Below are positions 8,754 to 18,273 of a DNA stretch of 64,000 nucleotides, piece by piece. The position numbers and the translations under genes are program-made. Source of the DNA: Bin80 sp965220365 (GTDB lineage: Bacteria > Bacteroidota > Rhodothermia > Rhodothermales > Bin80); NCBI GenBank assembly GCA_965220365.1, contig OZ244823.1, positions 2,480,001 to 2,544,000 on the forward strand. The letters are read 5' to 3'. Position 1 is the first letter of the stretch; each line of letters starts with the position of its first letter. Under the pieces are notes generated by a model that saw only the letters and a list, made by a program, of their open reading frames with translations, did not search any database and had not been told where the DNA came from.

Positions 8754-10433
8754 TTATATCGCACTGGATAGATCTCTTGGTTTGTCTTCTGTCCGTACTT
8801 GATTTACTCTGATCTTTCCCGAAACCAATTGGGGCAATAATGCATCGCGTAATTTGGTGAGCGATTGAATCTCGGAAGAATTTTTCAACACCGCCCCTCG
8901 ATTGGCGCTGATGATGTGAGAAAAATTCTCTCCTATCAGATCTGGAGGAATTACTAAACTAAATGAGCTAAGTACGCGCGCATTCAGATTTTTTCTGGTT
9001 GTCCCAGTTGCACGACTCTTTATTAATTTCCAATATGGAGTCGATCTGAGCCAGTACTGCAAGAAACGAGCGTGAGAATCTTTGAGTGGTCGGAATCGTA
9101 TCAAATACGAGGCAAATACCGCCTCCTGCTCTTCTTCGACGAGTACGCCATGTCCGGGATTGGCCATACTCGCAATAAGTAAATCGCCTTTGCAGAGTCG
9201 GTATTTTGAAAAGTCCTTAGCGCTTATATCACAATACGGTACGAAGTCCCAGCTAATCCATGAATTTTTATTAATATCAGTGATTCGTAGAAATTTGGGG
9301 CCAATGTGCTCACTATTAGCTGATGCAGTATGTCCGTATTGAGGCTTGTGAGTCACATCCCCCAAAGTGGTAGCTTCCCATCCTTCTGGAATTTCACCTA
9401 ACTCGGAATTCATCAAACGACCGGGAAACAAGTCCGCAATATGTTTGGGTAAGCCCGTGTCCCGCCCCTCCATTTTAGCTCGCACAGGATCGAAGTCAAT
9501 GAACCATGATTTGAACAGAGCCCGGGACATCGCCTCTAGCGTCGTATTCATCCGCCGATTAAGCTCAATCTTGTCATCCAATGTGCCAAGGACACGGGCT
9601 ATGGCACGTTGCTCAGAAATACTCTTGGGCAAATAAATCTGTATTTCCTTCAAGGCCGATCCAGACAGCTCATTAAATGTCGATCCTGTAGCACGCCTTT
9701 CTAATTCATAAGTATTGGCCTTTAGCCAGTAATAGAGAAAATCAGGGTGATGCCTGGTATTGACAATGATGTTGCGAAATCCTTGATTTGTTGCAATGGA
9801 ATTTGCCGCTATTGCTACATAGCCGACCGGTGCCCGAGTCGTAAGGAGAATTGTATCTGGAGGTACAATTCTTGCAGAGCAGCTATCCAAGCCTTTTTTC
9901 GAAAGATTTCGCGCTCCATATCGGATACGCCGATCATGCCTCCCAGAAAGATCGCGAGGAGTTAGCCATGGAATATCACCCCCAAAGTAAGAAGCATCCT
10001 TCGTTGAGGGAGTACCACCGCCAACTATTTCTCCAATCTCACCAATCCGTCGAATAACCCAATCTGTGGGGCCCGACGAAGATTTGTGCTGGGACTGTGG
10101 AGTACATCGAACGTTATCGGGGCTTTGCAAGGTCACGGCATGCTGGCGGATGGTCCTGCGAAAATAGTCCTCAACCCGTGCCCAATCTACAATATCTACT
10201 CGAAAAGGAAGGACCGACTCAATAAATTCTTCATCCAAAGCCGAACGTATGCCCGGAGGCAAGGGCTCTTTACCCATGATTGCAAGGTCAAGATCCGAGT
10301 GATCCTTTGCGGTCCAAGTGGCGCGAGACCCAAATGCAAGTACCTCACGATCTGGAACATGCCGTTGGAGAGCCTCAAAAACAATTTTCCAATGATCAGG
10401 ACGTAAATCAACGATCGGAAGAACAGTACTCAT
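8754..10433 (-). CDS. hsdS: MNT nucleotidyltransferase fused to type I specificity subunit HsdS
   Basis: A 559-residue fusion. Residues 1 to about 110 are an MNT-type minimal nucleotidyltransferase: GSRA at 36-39, SDLDL at 47-51 (Asp48, Asp50) and a third Asp in VDIVD (Asp81), so all catalytic acids are present. From about residue 126 an ordinary HsdS follows: first target-recognition domain (GGGTPSTKDASYFGG, IPWLTPRDLS), the central conserved helix region ALFKSWFIDFDPVRAKMEG, then the second domain (LGEIPEGWEATTLGDV) and a C-terminal helical region. HsdS directs HsdM to its DNA site. The MNT part matches the antitoxin of HEPN/MNT modules, and a HEPN gene lies 21 bases upstream. The start is ATG 10433, one codon inside the longest frame. 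I see no frameshift sign of an accidental fusion, but it could be an assembly artefact. Confidence 0.88.
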   Translation of the reverse strand: MSTVLPIVDLRPDHWKIVFEALQRHVPDREVLAFGSRATWTAKDHSDLDLAIMGKEPLPPGIRSALDEEFIESVLPFRVDIVDWARVEDYFRRTIRQHAVTLQSPDNVRCTPQSQHKSSSGPTDWVIRRIGEIGEIVGGGTPSTKDASYFGGDIPWLTPRDLSGRHDRRIRYGARNLSKKGLDSCSARIVPPDTILLTTRAPVGYVAIAANSIATNQGFRNIIVNTRHHPDFLYYWLKANTYELERRATGSTFNELSGSALKEIQIYLPKSISEQRAIARVLGTLDDKIELNRRMNTTLEAMSRALFKSWFIDFDPVRAKMEGRDTGLPKHIADLFPGRLMNSELGEIPEGWEATTLGDVTHKPQYGHTASANSEHIGPKFLRITDINKNSWISWDFVPYCDISAKDFSKYRLCKGDLLIASMANPGHGVLVEEEQEAVFASYLIRFRPLKDSHARFLQYWLRSTPYWKLIKSRATGTTRKNLNARVLSSFSLVIPPDLIGENFSHIISANRGAVLKNSSEIQSLTKLRDALLPQLVSGKIRVNQVRTEDKPRDLSSAI

Positions 10434-10454
10434 CAAAGCTGAACAGATATTCCG

Positions 10455-10877
10455 TCAGTTGTTCTGTGCCTCTAAAACACTAAGTAATTTACGGGCATCA
10501 TGTACGAATTCTACCGCGGATCTATAGACTTCCTCAGCTCTTTCGAAGCTGTAGTTATGGGTAGTCATATTACGATCCTCATGATACTGCATCCAAACAT
10601 CAACATCCTGAATCAATTGGCTCTCAGCAGCGATACGGAAAAGATGACGCCTAGTCACACCATCTACGATACCCGAAGAGACATTGTTATTGAGCCAACG
10701 GGCCATGAGTTTCCAGCAGAGCTCATACGTGATCTCAAAATGCTTAATTACACCAGCGCGAATCGCGATGCGGTGATAATAGGTGAGTTGACTCATCTGA
10801 CCTTCATCTTCACTTACACGGAGAACCTCGGTGAGCGCATCAAGAGATTTCTTTAAAGTATCTAATTGTATGGGCAT
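10455..10877 (-). CDS. HEPN-domain protein (HI0074-type partner of MNT)
   Basis: A 140-residue all-helical protein of the nucleotidyltransferase substrate-binding (HI0074/HEPN) family. The helix IKHFEITYELCWKLMARWLN is typical. The HEPN RNase motif R-x4-H is present as RNMTTH (Arg102, His107). In HEPN/MNT toxin-antitoxin pairs the HEPN protein is an RNase toxin that the MNT partner inactivates by adding nucleotides to a Tyr near this motif; a Tyr at 109 (HNY) is suitably placed. It sits between hsdM (108 bases upstream) and the MNT-HsdS fusion (21 bases downstream). Confidence 0.86.
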   Translation of the reverse strand: MPIQLDTLKKSLDALTEVLRVSEDEGQMSQLTYYHRIAIRAGVIKHFEITYELCWKLMARWLNNNVSSGIVDGVTRRHLFRIAAESQLIQDVDVWMQYHEDRNMTTHNYSFERAEEVYRSAVEFVHDARKLLSVLEAQNN

Positions 10878-10985
10878 GCTCTTTCTTAGCTATTGTTTCC
10901 TAATCACAGATCATCACATGGACCACCTAGAACTATCCTAAGGATATTACTTCCAACCTCTTTGTATTGAGCATTAAGACCATCT

Positions 10986-12584
10986 TTAAGAGTCTTTGTT
11001 GCCTTTGTCCAAGGAAAATCCAAGCATGCTTAAATTCGCTTTGATCTCAGCATCTAGCCGCACACCTTCCAATTGTTGCTCTTTCAACTCAAATACCAAC
11101 AGCTTCATCTTGTCCTCAAACAATTCATCATCCTCTTCCTCTGGATCCGCACCAACATATTGGCCCGGTGCTAGTACATAGCCATGCTTTCGAATCTCTT
11201 CCAGTGTAGCACTCTTGCAAAAGCCTAGAATATCCTCGTAGTCCGAAGCCTCGCCCCCTTGCCAGGAGTGGTAAGCACCCGTGATGTTACTGACCTCATC
11301 TCTAGTCAATTCGCGATGTGTTCTGCTCACCATGCGGCCATGCTTACGCGCGTCAATGAATAAAATTTCCCCTTCCCTTTTGTGCTTCTTGCGGGACAGA
11401 AACCATAAGCAGGCTGGGATTTGGGTTGAATAAAAAAGCTGGCCAGGAAGGGCCACCATACAATCAATCAAGCCTGCCTCAATCAGATTCTTCCGAATCT
11501 CTGCCTCGTTCTTCTGACCCGACGACATTGACCCATTAGCCAGCACGAGGCCAGCAGTACCGCCAGGAGCCAAATGATGCACGATATGCTGAACCCAAGC
11601 AAAATTAGCGTTCCTCTTCGGCGGTACACCATAGCGCCAACGCTTATCCTCTGCTAATCGCTCCCCTCCCCAATTCGAAATATTAAACGGTGGATTGGCA
11701 AGGATAAAATCTGCTTTGAGATCTGGATGTCGATCATTATGAAAACTATCCCCGTGTTCAATCTGCCCCCTAATGCCTCGTATAGCAAGATTCATTTTCG
11801 CCAGACGCCAAGTGGTATAATTTGACTCCTGACCATAGATCGAAATGTTACCCCTCGCCTTGCTACCATTACCAGTGGCATGTGAATCAATGAACTCTAT
11901 TGATTGGACAAACATCCCAGATGAGCCGCAGCATGGATCATACACCCTTCCTTGATGGGGCTCCAGCATCTCTACTAAAACCTGAACAATACAACGTGGA
12001 GTATAGAACTCTCCACCTTTTTTGCCCTCAACATTGGCAAACTGGGACAAAAAGTACTCATATACTCGACCAAGAACATCTCTTGAGCGTGCCTCTTCAC
12101 CGCCTACGATGATATTGCTGATCACATCTATGAGCTGCCCCAGCCGCTCCTTGTTGAGGGCAAGACGACCATAGCTTTGGGGAAGAATGCCCTTCAATTC
12201 CCTGTTCTCCCGCTCAATCGCAATCATTGCATCGTCCACAAGCTGGCCAATGTTAGGCTGGCGAGCATTGGCATTGAGGAGTTCCCAACGTGCCCCCCGA
12301 GGAACCCAAAAAATATTTTCTCCCTGATACTCGTCTGGATCCTCTGGATCAGCACCTTCAGTGAGCTCACTTTCCAGTATGTCACGTCGTTCCTCAAATG
12401 CATCTGAGATGTACTTGAGAAAAATCAGCCCAAGGACGACATGCTTGTATTCAGCTGCATCCATGGAACCACGCAGGGCGTCGGCCATCTGCCATAGCTC
12501 TCTCTGGTATGCCACCATCATTTCCTGATCTCCGGCCGGATTACCCTTCTTTTCTTCCGATCTTATTCGCCGTTTCGTTGCCAT
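10986..12584 (-). CDS. hsdM: Type I restriction-modification N6-adenine methylase HsdM
   Basis: A 532-residue HsdM. It has the N-terminal HsdM domain (residues about 25-160), FYTP at 193-196, the SAM-binding motif I DPCCGSSG at 216-223 and the catalytic NPPF at 297-300. It methylates adenine in the site chosen by HsdS. The C-terminus (from about 480) is the usual helical region for contact with HsdS. It is first in the operon hsdM-HEPN-MNT/hsdS. No hsdR is found on either side within the window, so this may be a methylase-only or damaged system. Confidence 0.93.
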   Translation of the reverse strand: MATKRRIRSEEKKGNPAGDQEMMVAYQRELWQMADALRGSMDAAEYKHVVLGLIFLKYISDAFEERRDILESELTEGADPEDPDEYQGENIFWVPRGARWELLNANARQPNIGQLVDDAMIAIERENRELKGILPQSYGRLALNKERLGQLIDVISNIIVGGEEARSRDVLGRVYEYFLSQFANVEGKKGGEFYTPRCIVQVLVEMLEPHQGRVYDPCCGSSGMFVQSIEFIDSHATGNGSKARGNISIYGQESNYTTWRLAKMNLAIRGIRGQIEHGDSFHNDRHPDLKADFILANPPFNISNWGGERLAEDKRWRYGVPPKRNANFAWVQHIVHHLAPGGTAGLVLANGSMSSGQKNEAEIRKNLIEAGLIDCMVALPGQLFYSTQIPACLWFLSRKKHKREGEILFIDARKHGRMVSRTHRELTRDEVSNITGAYHSWQGGEASDYEDILGFCKSATLEEIRKHGYVLAPGQYVGADPEEEDDELFEDKMKLLVFELKEQQLEGVRLDAEIKANLSMLGFSLDKGNKDS

Positions 12585-12807
12585 AGATTTTTTCGTTGCA
12601 GTAGTATGCGTTGGGAAACTAAGCTACACAAAAAACCAGACATCTCTATTCAGGAGCGCGAAACACCGGAGATTATCACAAGTCTCCGTCGTTATAGAAT
12701 GACTTACTTGATTTACTGAGTGGTTTTCTCATCATCTCTGATCATGTTGATCCCCCTCCTGCACATGGAGATTAGTCTATTGTACGACAAGCTACCCCAA
12801 TCCCAGC
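12585..12807 (-). promoter_or_regulatory. nadA-hsdM spacer with a short inverted repeat
   Basis: A 223-base spacer between nadA and hsdM, both on the minus strand. It contains CGGAGA (12667-12672) and its complement TCTCCG (12683-12688) around a 10-base loop. With no T-run after it, this is a weak terminator candidate for nadA, or could be an operator for the hsdM operon. The sequence alone does not decide. Confidence 0.3.
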
Positions 12808-13812
12808 CTATGAAACGCCTTCGCTCATTTCAATCATGCGCTCAATTGGTCTGAGTGCACGTTTGCGGATGGATTCTTCCATGCGAATTTCAGGCAACTC
12901 GTGATGCATACAGGTGTACAGTTTTTCAAGCGTATTGAGGCGCATATGTGGGCACTGACTGCAGTTGCATCCGCTCTCAGGAGGGGCCGGAATAAAATGC
13001 TTGTGGGGGGAATCTTTACGCATCTGGTGTAGAATCCCCTCCTCTGTCGCAATGATAAAGGAATCGCCTTCATCCTCGCGTGCAAATCGGCGGATTCCAC
13101 TGGTCGAACCAACAAAGTCAGCGTGTCGGAGGACCGCTTCCTCACATTCTGGATGAGCCAATACTTTGGCAGCGGGGAATTCAACTTTCAATGCAAGCAA
13201 CTTGCGTTCACTGAAGGTCTCATGAACAATGCAAACCCCATCCCAGATTTTCAATTTGCGCCCAATCTTGCGTTCAAGCCAACGGCCCAGGTTTCGGTCG
13301 GGTGCAAAAATGACCGGTTGTGACTCCGGTATCATTCGCAGTAAGTGCTCCGCATTGGTCGATGTGCAGATAATGTCGCTTCTAGCCTTTACCGCAGCGG
13401 AGCAGTTGATGTAGGACATAACCAGATGATCTGAATGCCGATCACAAAACGCCTGAAATTCATCCGCCGGACACGTATCCGCCAAAGAGCAGCCGGCATT
13501 CAGATCTGGAAGTAAGACCTTCTTTTCAGGGCTCAGAATTTTTGCAGTCTCAGCCATAAAATGAACCCCGGCAAACACAATAATATCCGCCGAAGTTGCC
13601 GCTGCCTGCCGAGAAAGGCCTAATGAATCTCCAATAAAATCAGCTACGTCCTGGATTGCAGGCTCCTGATAATAATGCGCGAGCAGAATGGCATTCTTCT
13701 CCTTCTTGAGGGCCTCAATCTCCTCATAGAGATCCAGAGTTTGATCCACGGGATCATCAATGAATCCGATCTGCTCCAATCGACTACTCAGAAAATCTTG
13801 TGCTACAGGCAT
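12808..13812 (-). CDS. nadA: Quinolinate synthase
   Basis: A 334-residue NadA. It condenses iminoaspartate with dihydroxyacetone phosphate to make quinolinate for NAD. The start MPVAQDF is followed by AILLAHYYQEPAIQDVADFIGDS, and the three cluster cysteines are seen in NAGCSLADTCP (Cys108), GVCIVHE, and CNCSQCPHM near the C-terminus. These hold the 4Fe-4S cluster. The length is normal. nadB and nadC are not adjacent. Confidence 0.96.
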   Translation of the reverse strand: MPVAQDFLSSRLEQIGFIDDPVDQTLDLYEEIEALKKEKNAILLAHYYQEPAIQDVADFIGDSLGLSRQAAATSADIIVFAGVHFMAETAKILSPEKKVLLPDLNAGCSLADTCPADEFQAFCDRHSDHLVMSYINCSAAVKARSDIICTSTNAEHLLRMIPESQPVIFAPDRNLGRWLERKIGRKLKIWDGVCIVHETFSERKLLALKVEFPAAKVLAHPECEEAVLRHADFVGSTSGIRRFAREDEGDSFIIATEEGILHQMRKDSPHKHFIPAPPESGCNCSQCPHMRLNTLEKLYTCMHHELPEIRMEESIRKRALRPIERMIEMSEGVS

Positions 13813-13941
13813 GATTCTAAGCTAACATGACGCCGCCTGCATCCGCGTACCCGCTCTGACTAACAATCAAAATGTGTTTTTGTGCCAAAATACAACGCAA
13901 CCGTCAGCCACAGGCCATATCCATGCAGTAGCAACTGGAAC

Positions 13942-14622
13942 TCACCTTTCCTGGAGCTGACCATCTTGTAATACCAGTACACGATCACACAATTCGCTCA
14001 AGGCAGGATTATGGGTAGCGATCACAAAGGCTTGGTTGTGGGTCCGGCTCAGGTTAAGTAATTCTTCGTGGAGCACACCAGCAGTTTTTGCATCCAAACT
14101 GCCGGTGGGCTCGTCTGCAAGGACCAGTGCCGGCTGATTCATTAATGCACGAGCAACAGCTACACGCTGCTGCTCTCCGCCCGAAAGCTCTGATGGACGA
14201 TGATCAAGACGTGATTGAAGCCCTAATTGCTCAAGAAGGATTGCTGCCCTTTGTTGAGCTTTACGCAATGATTCGCCGCCAATCAGTGCTGGCATTGCCA
14301 CGTTCTCCAGTGCACTGAACTCGGGAAGTAAATGATGGAATTGAAAGATGAAACCAACTGAGTGATTCCTCCAGCGGCTAAGTGAGCCATCATTTTGCTG
14401 AAAAATATCCTGCCCATCGTAGGATACCGTCCCTTGATCCGGTCGGTCCAAAGCGCCCAACAAATGGAGCAATGTCGTTTTGCCCGTTCCGCTATCCCCA
14501 ATGATCGCAACCACTTCGCCAGTATTGACCGTCAGAGATATTCCCTGCAATACCTCCAATCTCCCCCCAGAGCCCGTCTCAAACCCTTTATGCAAATTTT
14601 CTACTACTAAGCGGGGCGACAT
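13942..14622 (-). CDS. lolD: ABC transporter ATPase, LolD family
   Basis: A 226-residue ATPase with Walker A GDSGTGKTT, the Q-loop, signature LSGGEQQRVAVARAL, Walker B LVLADEPTG and the His switch ATHNP. The sequence is of the LolD/MacB branch, which powers lipoprotein release from, or export across, the inner membrane. No partner permease (LolC/E) lies next to it. Its ATG overlaps the stop of the preceding barrel gene by one base (TAATG), so translation is probably coupled. Confidence 0.88.
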   Translation of the reverse strand: MSPRLVVENLHKGFETGSGGRLEVLQGISLTVNTGEVVAIIGDSGTGKTTLLHLLGALDRPDQGTVSYDGQDIFQQNDGSLSRWRNHSVGFIFQFHHLLPEFSALENVAMPALIGGESLRKAQQRAAILLEQLGLQSRLDHRPSELSGGEQQRVAVARALMNQPALVLADEPTGSLDAKTAGVLHEELLNLSRTHNQAFVIATHNPALSELCDRVLVLQDGQLQER

Positions 14623-15869
14623 TAAAATCGCGTATTAACTACGTTGGCAAACTTTGAACCAAACGTATACGAAAAGGCGATGCTGGTACTTGCATAGTAA
14701 TCAGTGGCAAGTTCACGCTGTTGAAGAAGAATGTCTTCCAGCAACAGCTCTCCTCTTGGCAGAGAGAGCTGATCTCGAATCATTTCAAAACTTCCCTCAA
14801 CTTCCAGGGAAAATCCCTGGAAAAGACGTACAGAAATACTCGCAAAAAACTCCGCCCGTTGTTTTGATGGATCATGTAGATATTGAGATCCCTCCAGCCC
14901 ACTGAAAATATCTCCCCAAGGACGGCGAATCGCAACTGTAGCATCCAGCTCGTGACGGGGTAGCCATTCCTGCGTTTCACCGAAAATTGTTGTCTCAAAA
15001 TAATCTGCGTACTGCACGCCAATTCGGTAAACAAACGTAATGGCTCGACGTGTTGCAACCTCATACGGGAATAAACTGTACTCAACCCCCGGAACGAACG
15101 AGGCCCAATGCTTTAGATTTCGATCATCGCGAGTTATATAGTCTACAAAGACTCCCGCTGACCAATGAGGCCCCAAGCTCCGGATCAAATAGCTATCCAG
15201 TCCATGCCGGGTGATACTTCTACGCACCGTTGCTCTGCCATCCCGCTGGATCCGCACCAGATCATAATTGAAGTATGGCCGAATTCGCGCCTTCCACTGC
15301 TCACTTCGATGGTCGGCAAAAAAACCCCACCGCGAATCGAACACCGTACGGTTGGATTCCATATCCAATTCAAAATCTCCACCATACAGATTAAAAACCC
15401 AGTGCCTCCACGGATCCTGACTTAATAATTCTTCCGCTCCAGATTCCTCTCCCTCTACATAGGCAAGTGAAAAAATATCTGAATCTGCCCCTTGACCAAG
15501 AAAGGGTGCTAAACCCAGCCGAAGGGCTTCATTGATAATTATCCGCCTCTCTTCTCGTGATGCATCCTGGTCAACAACCCGGATCAGGTTCAATTCTGAT
15601 CCATCTAATGATCCAAGGCCGATGAAGGATAAGTCGTACTGCCGACCACTAAGCACCGTGAAACTGCTGGTCATGAAGATATGTACATCGGCTTGATTGG
15701 GGTCCCGAACATAGTTGACAAAATTCAATTCTGTACGGATATAAGATTCATCACATTGATCGCAATCAAGGAAGACACTCAATCTCTCCTCAACGCCGTT
15801 CTGGCTCATAACTTCAGCCGGAATCAATATCAGAAATCCAAGCACAGTGAATAGATAAACCTTAGACAT
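14622..15869 (-). CDS. Conserved outer-membrane protein of unknown function
   Basis: I start it at ATG 15869 because it gives a signal peptide (MSKVYLFTVLGFLILIPAEV...MSQ); an upstream in-frame TTG/ATG would run far into the regulator gene. About 415 residues. The N-terminal part (VFLDCDQCDESYIRTEL, FVNYVRDPNQADVHIFMTS) resembles a soluble domain widely seen in unnamed Bacteroidota proteins. The rest is amphipathic strands ending in Phe, as in a barrel. It overlaps the response-regulator gene by 8 bases and lolD by one, so the four genes from the TPR protein to lolD probably form an operon. Confidence 0.62.
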   Translation of the reverse strand: MSKVYLFTVLGFLILIPAEVMSQNGVEERLSVFLDCDQCDESYIRTELNFVNYVRDPNQADVHIFMTSSFTVLSGRQYDLSFIGLGSLDGSELNLIRVVDQDASREERRIIINEALRLGLAPFLGQGADSDIFSLAYVEGEESGAEELLSQDPWRHWVFNLYGGDFELDMESNRTVFDSRWGFFADHRSEQWKARIRPYFNYDLVRIQRDGRATVRRSITRHGLDSYLIRSLGPHWSAGVFVDYITRDDRNLKHWASFVPGVEYSLFPYEVATRRAITFVYRIGVQYADYFETTIFGETQEWLPRHELDATVAIRRPWGDIFSGLEGSQYLHDPSKQRAEFFASISVRLFQGFSLEVEGSFEMIRDQLSLPRGELLLEDILLQQRELATDYYASTSIAFSYTFGSKFANVVNTRF

Positions 15870-17247
15870 CCCGTTCAAGATTGTAATGTTTGATTCTCGT
15901 ATGCAAATGTGAGCGTTGAATCCCAATTTTTTTCGCTGTTTGGCTCACATTCCAATTGTTTTCCTCCAGTTTCTGCCGAAGGAACAGACGTTCTGTATGA
16001 TCACGAAAATCCGCTAGTTTACCGTAATGCTTAGCCATTGTGTGGATCTGACCCTCCTCAGAAGATGCGGGCACGACCAGGTGCTCCACATCCGACAAGG
16101 TTACTGTATCCGTTTCGCTCAGAATCATTAGACGTTCAACCACATTACTGACTTCCCGAACATTCCCCCGCCATGGTAATGAGGCGAGTTTGTTAATTGC
16201 CTCACTGGTAAAGATTTTGGGTGGAAGCCCATTTCGTTTTGAGAGTCGGGAAGCAAAATGTTCAATTAGCATCGACACATCCCCGGGTCGCTCCCTAATC
16301 GGAGGCATATTCAGAAGGATCACACTCAGCCTGTGATATAAATCTTCACGAAATTTCCCCTCATCAATCGCAACACGTAGATCCTTGTTCGTTGCAGCAA
16401 CCACACGGACATCTACATTGATAGTACGCTCTCCACCTACCCTGGTAAGTTTGTTTTCCTGCAGAACCCTCAGAACTTTGGCCTGCGCAGGCATGCTCAT
16501 GTCACCAATCTCATCAAGAAATAGCGTGCCACTGTGGGCCTGCTCAAATTTTCCGATTCGCTGGCGATTTGCACCGGTAAACGAGCCTTTTTCATGACCA
16601 AACAGCTCGCTTTCAATGAGCTCTGAGGGGATCGCAGCACAATTCACCGCGACCATTGGCCCTTCCCTGCGGAGACTTTGAGTATGGATCCAGCGTGCTG
16701 CCAATTCTTTTCCTGTACCAGGCTCCCCGGTAATGAGTACCCGAGCCTCGGTAGGACCAACGCGCTCGATCAATTCTTTCACCGCATGCATGGCCCGACT
16801 ATCGCCCAACATAGGCACGAGAACACTCCCCTGTTGCTGCTTCAAGGCCTGACGCAACCGACGATTCTCAATCACCAGCTTTCCTCGCTCAAGTGCAGAG
16901 CGAACAGTAACCAGAAGATGTTGTAGATCCGGCGGCTTTTCAATGAAATGGAACGCCCCAGATTGTGTGGCTTCTACGGCGGTCTTGATATCTGCATGAC
17001 CGCTAATCATGATTACAGGTAACTCCGGCCATGTCTCCACACATGTGGCCAAAACCTGTAATCCATCTTGCTTTGGCATTTTGATGTCCAGAAGAACCAC
17101 ATCAAATGTGACTTTTCTGAGCTTGCCTAACGCCTCCTCGCCATCCGTTGCTTCCTCAACTACAAGGTCTTCGTACTCCAGGATTTCCCGGAGTGTCCTT
17201 CGAATGCTTACCTCATCATCGACAACCAGCACACGGGATGCAGACAT
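15862..17247 (-). CDS. Sigma-54-dependent response regulator (NtrC family)
   Basis: A 461-residue three-domain regulator. The receiver domain has the phospho-acceptor Asp54 in VVLLDIKMP. The AAA+ domain has Walker A GEPGTGKE, the sigma54-contact loop GSFTGA (a Ser variant of GAFTGA), and GTLFLDEIGDM as Walker B. A Fis-type helix-turn-helix ends the protein (NVSQTAKKIGIQRSHLHTRI). It activates sigma54 promoters when phosphorylated; no cognate kinase is next to it. The gene overlaps the barrel gene by 8 bases. Confidence 0.95.
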   Translation of the reverse strand: MSASRVLVVDDEVSIRRTLREILEYEDLVVEEATDGEEALGKLRKVTFDVVLLDIKMPKQDGLQVLATCVETWPELPVIMISGHADIKTAVEATQSGAFHFIEKPPDLQHLLVTVRSALERGKLVIENRRLRQALKQQQGSVLVPMLGDSRAMHAVKELIERVGPTEARVLITGEPGTGKELAARWIHTQSLRREGPMVAVNCAAIPSELIESELFGHEKGSFTGANRQRIGKFEQAHSGTLFLDEIGDMSMPAQAKVLRVLQENKLTRVGGERTINVDVRVVAATNKDLRVAIDEGKFREDLYHRLSVILLNMPPIRERPGDVSMLIEHFASRLSKRNGLPPKIFTSEAINKLASLPWRGNVREVSNVVERLMILSETDTVTLSDVEHLVVPASSEEGQIHTMAKHYGKLADFRDHTERLFLRQKLEENNWNVSQTAKKIGIQRSHLHTRIKHYNLERDV

Positions 17248-17253
17248 TCTTAT

Positions 17254-17955
17254 TTACTGAAGAGCCAGTACAAGACCCAGCATATAGTCGAATTCATCAA
17301 CCAGATCCGTCTCCGGGTATCGCTCTTTCGCTTCAAGAATTATCTCTTCTGCGGTATCTAATTCACCGGATTCTACATAAGCCCGCGCAGCTGAGCGCAG
17401 GTAGTACGGGCTCTGCACTTCATTGTCATCCATCTCGGCGGCACGTTTGAAGAGGTCTGCTGCGAGTGAAAAATCCCCCTGCATTTCATGAATCGCAGCG
17501 CGGCCGGCCGTTGCACTCGCTCCGAGAAAATCATCACTCGCGTTGAAATTTTCAAACTGCTCCAGGGCTTGGTCGTACTCTTCTAATTCAAAAAGAGCAT
17601 TGCCTGCATAAAATCTGGCAGTATTCCCGGCAGGGGTACTTCCATAGCCATCAATAATATCCAGAAGCCCCAGCGTTTCGCCACTACCATCCAAAGCCAC
17701 CTGGTATTCTCCCCTTTCGTACTCGAGAATAATGGCTCCCAGAAGTTCCTGAGCCTGCGTATCCCGCTCACCCTGGATATAATTAAATCCAAATATGCCT
17801 GCGATAACCACAATGACGCCAATCGCAACGCCAGTAAAAACACGCCGGTTTCCGTAATAGGCTGCCAATATGGGAGTATACCAGCTTTTGCTCGATTCAG
17901 TCCGTTGACTGCCTCTTTGCCCTGTCACTCCTTTCGGAGCTTTCATTTTTGACAT
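17254..17955 (-). CDS. Membrane-anchored tetratricopeptide protein
   Basis: A 233-residue protein with a charged cytoplasmic N-terminus, one membrane helix at about residues 38-60 (VFTGVAIGVIVVIAGIFGFN) and TPR-like helices after it (ARFYAGNALFELEEYDQAL, AGRAAIHEMQGDFSLAADL, YYLRSAARAYVESGELDTA). It resembles YfgM-type periplasmic TPR proteins that assist envelope biogenesis. The regulator gene begins 6 bases downstream. Confidence 0.75.
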   Translation of the reverse strand: MSKMKAPKGVTGQRGSQRTESSKSWYTPILAAYYGNRRVFTGVAIGVIVVIAGIFGFNYIQGERDTQAQELLGAIILEYERGEYQVALDGSGETLGLLDIIDGYGSTPAGNTARFYAGNALFELEEYDQALEQFENFNASDDFLGASATAGRAAIHEMQGDFSLAADLFKRAAEMDDNEVQSPYYLRSAARAYVESGELDTAEEIILEAKERYPETDLVDEFDYMLGLVLALQ

Positions 17956-18273
17956 TCTACAATTCTACGTTTGAGTGAGTCCAAGGAAATATCTCCCTGG
18001 AAAATCTTCATGCAACTGAGATACCGTGTAGTCTTTATCCAATCTCCGATAATTAAATCTTCCACGGTTCTGACTGGGTTCGTTCAAGCATGCAGAGCGA
18101 GTTTGGAAACCAGCCCATGTAATCATTTTCCATACTTCTTCGTTTTACTCTCCTTTGTGAAAAATGCTCAACCTGAAAACTTTCAGTCTGATCTATCGAA
18201 ACTTGGAGGAGTAGATCCGCGGGTTTTCTTGTTCAACTTTGTCCTATTCAAAAACAACTTAATTAACCTGAGA
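17956..18273. promoter_or_regulatory. Divergent intergenic region between TPR gene and gapA
   Basis: A 318-base spacer that must hold the promoters of the minus-strand TPR operon and of gapA. A long in-frame extension of gapA runs back through it to 17971, but the added residues have no family match, so I treat it as non-coding. I see no clear riboswitch or strong -35/-10 pair. Confidence 0.45.

Noticed and set aside
17971..18273. N-terminal extension of GapA by 101 residues
   Set aside because: The extension has no family match, and ATG 18274 gives the standard GapA start.
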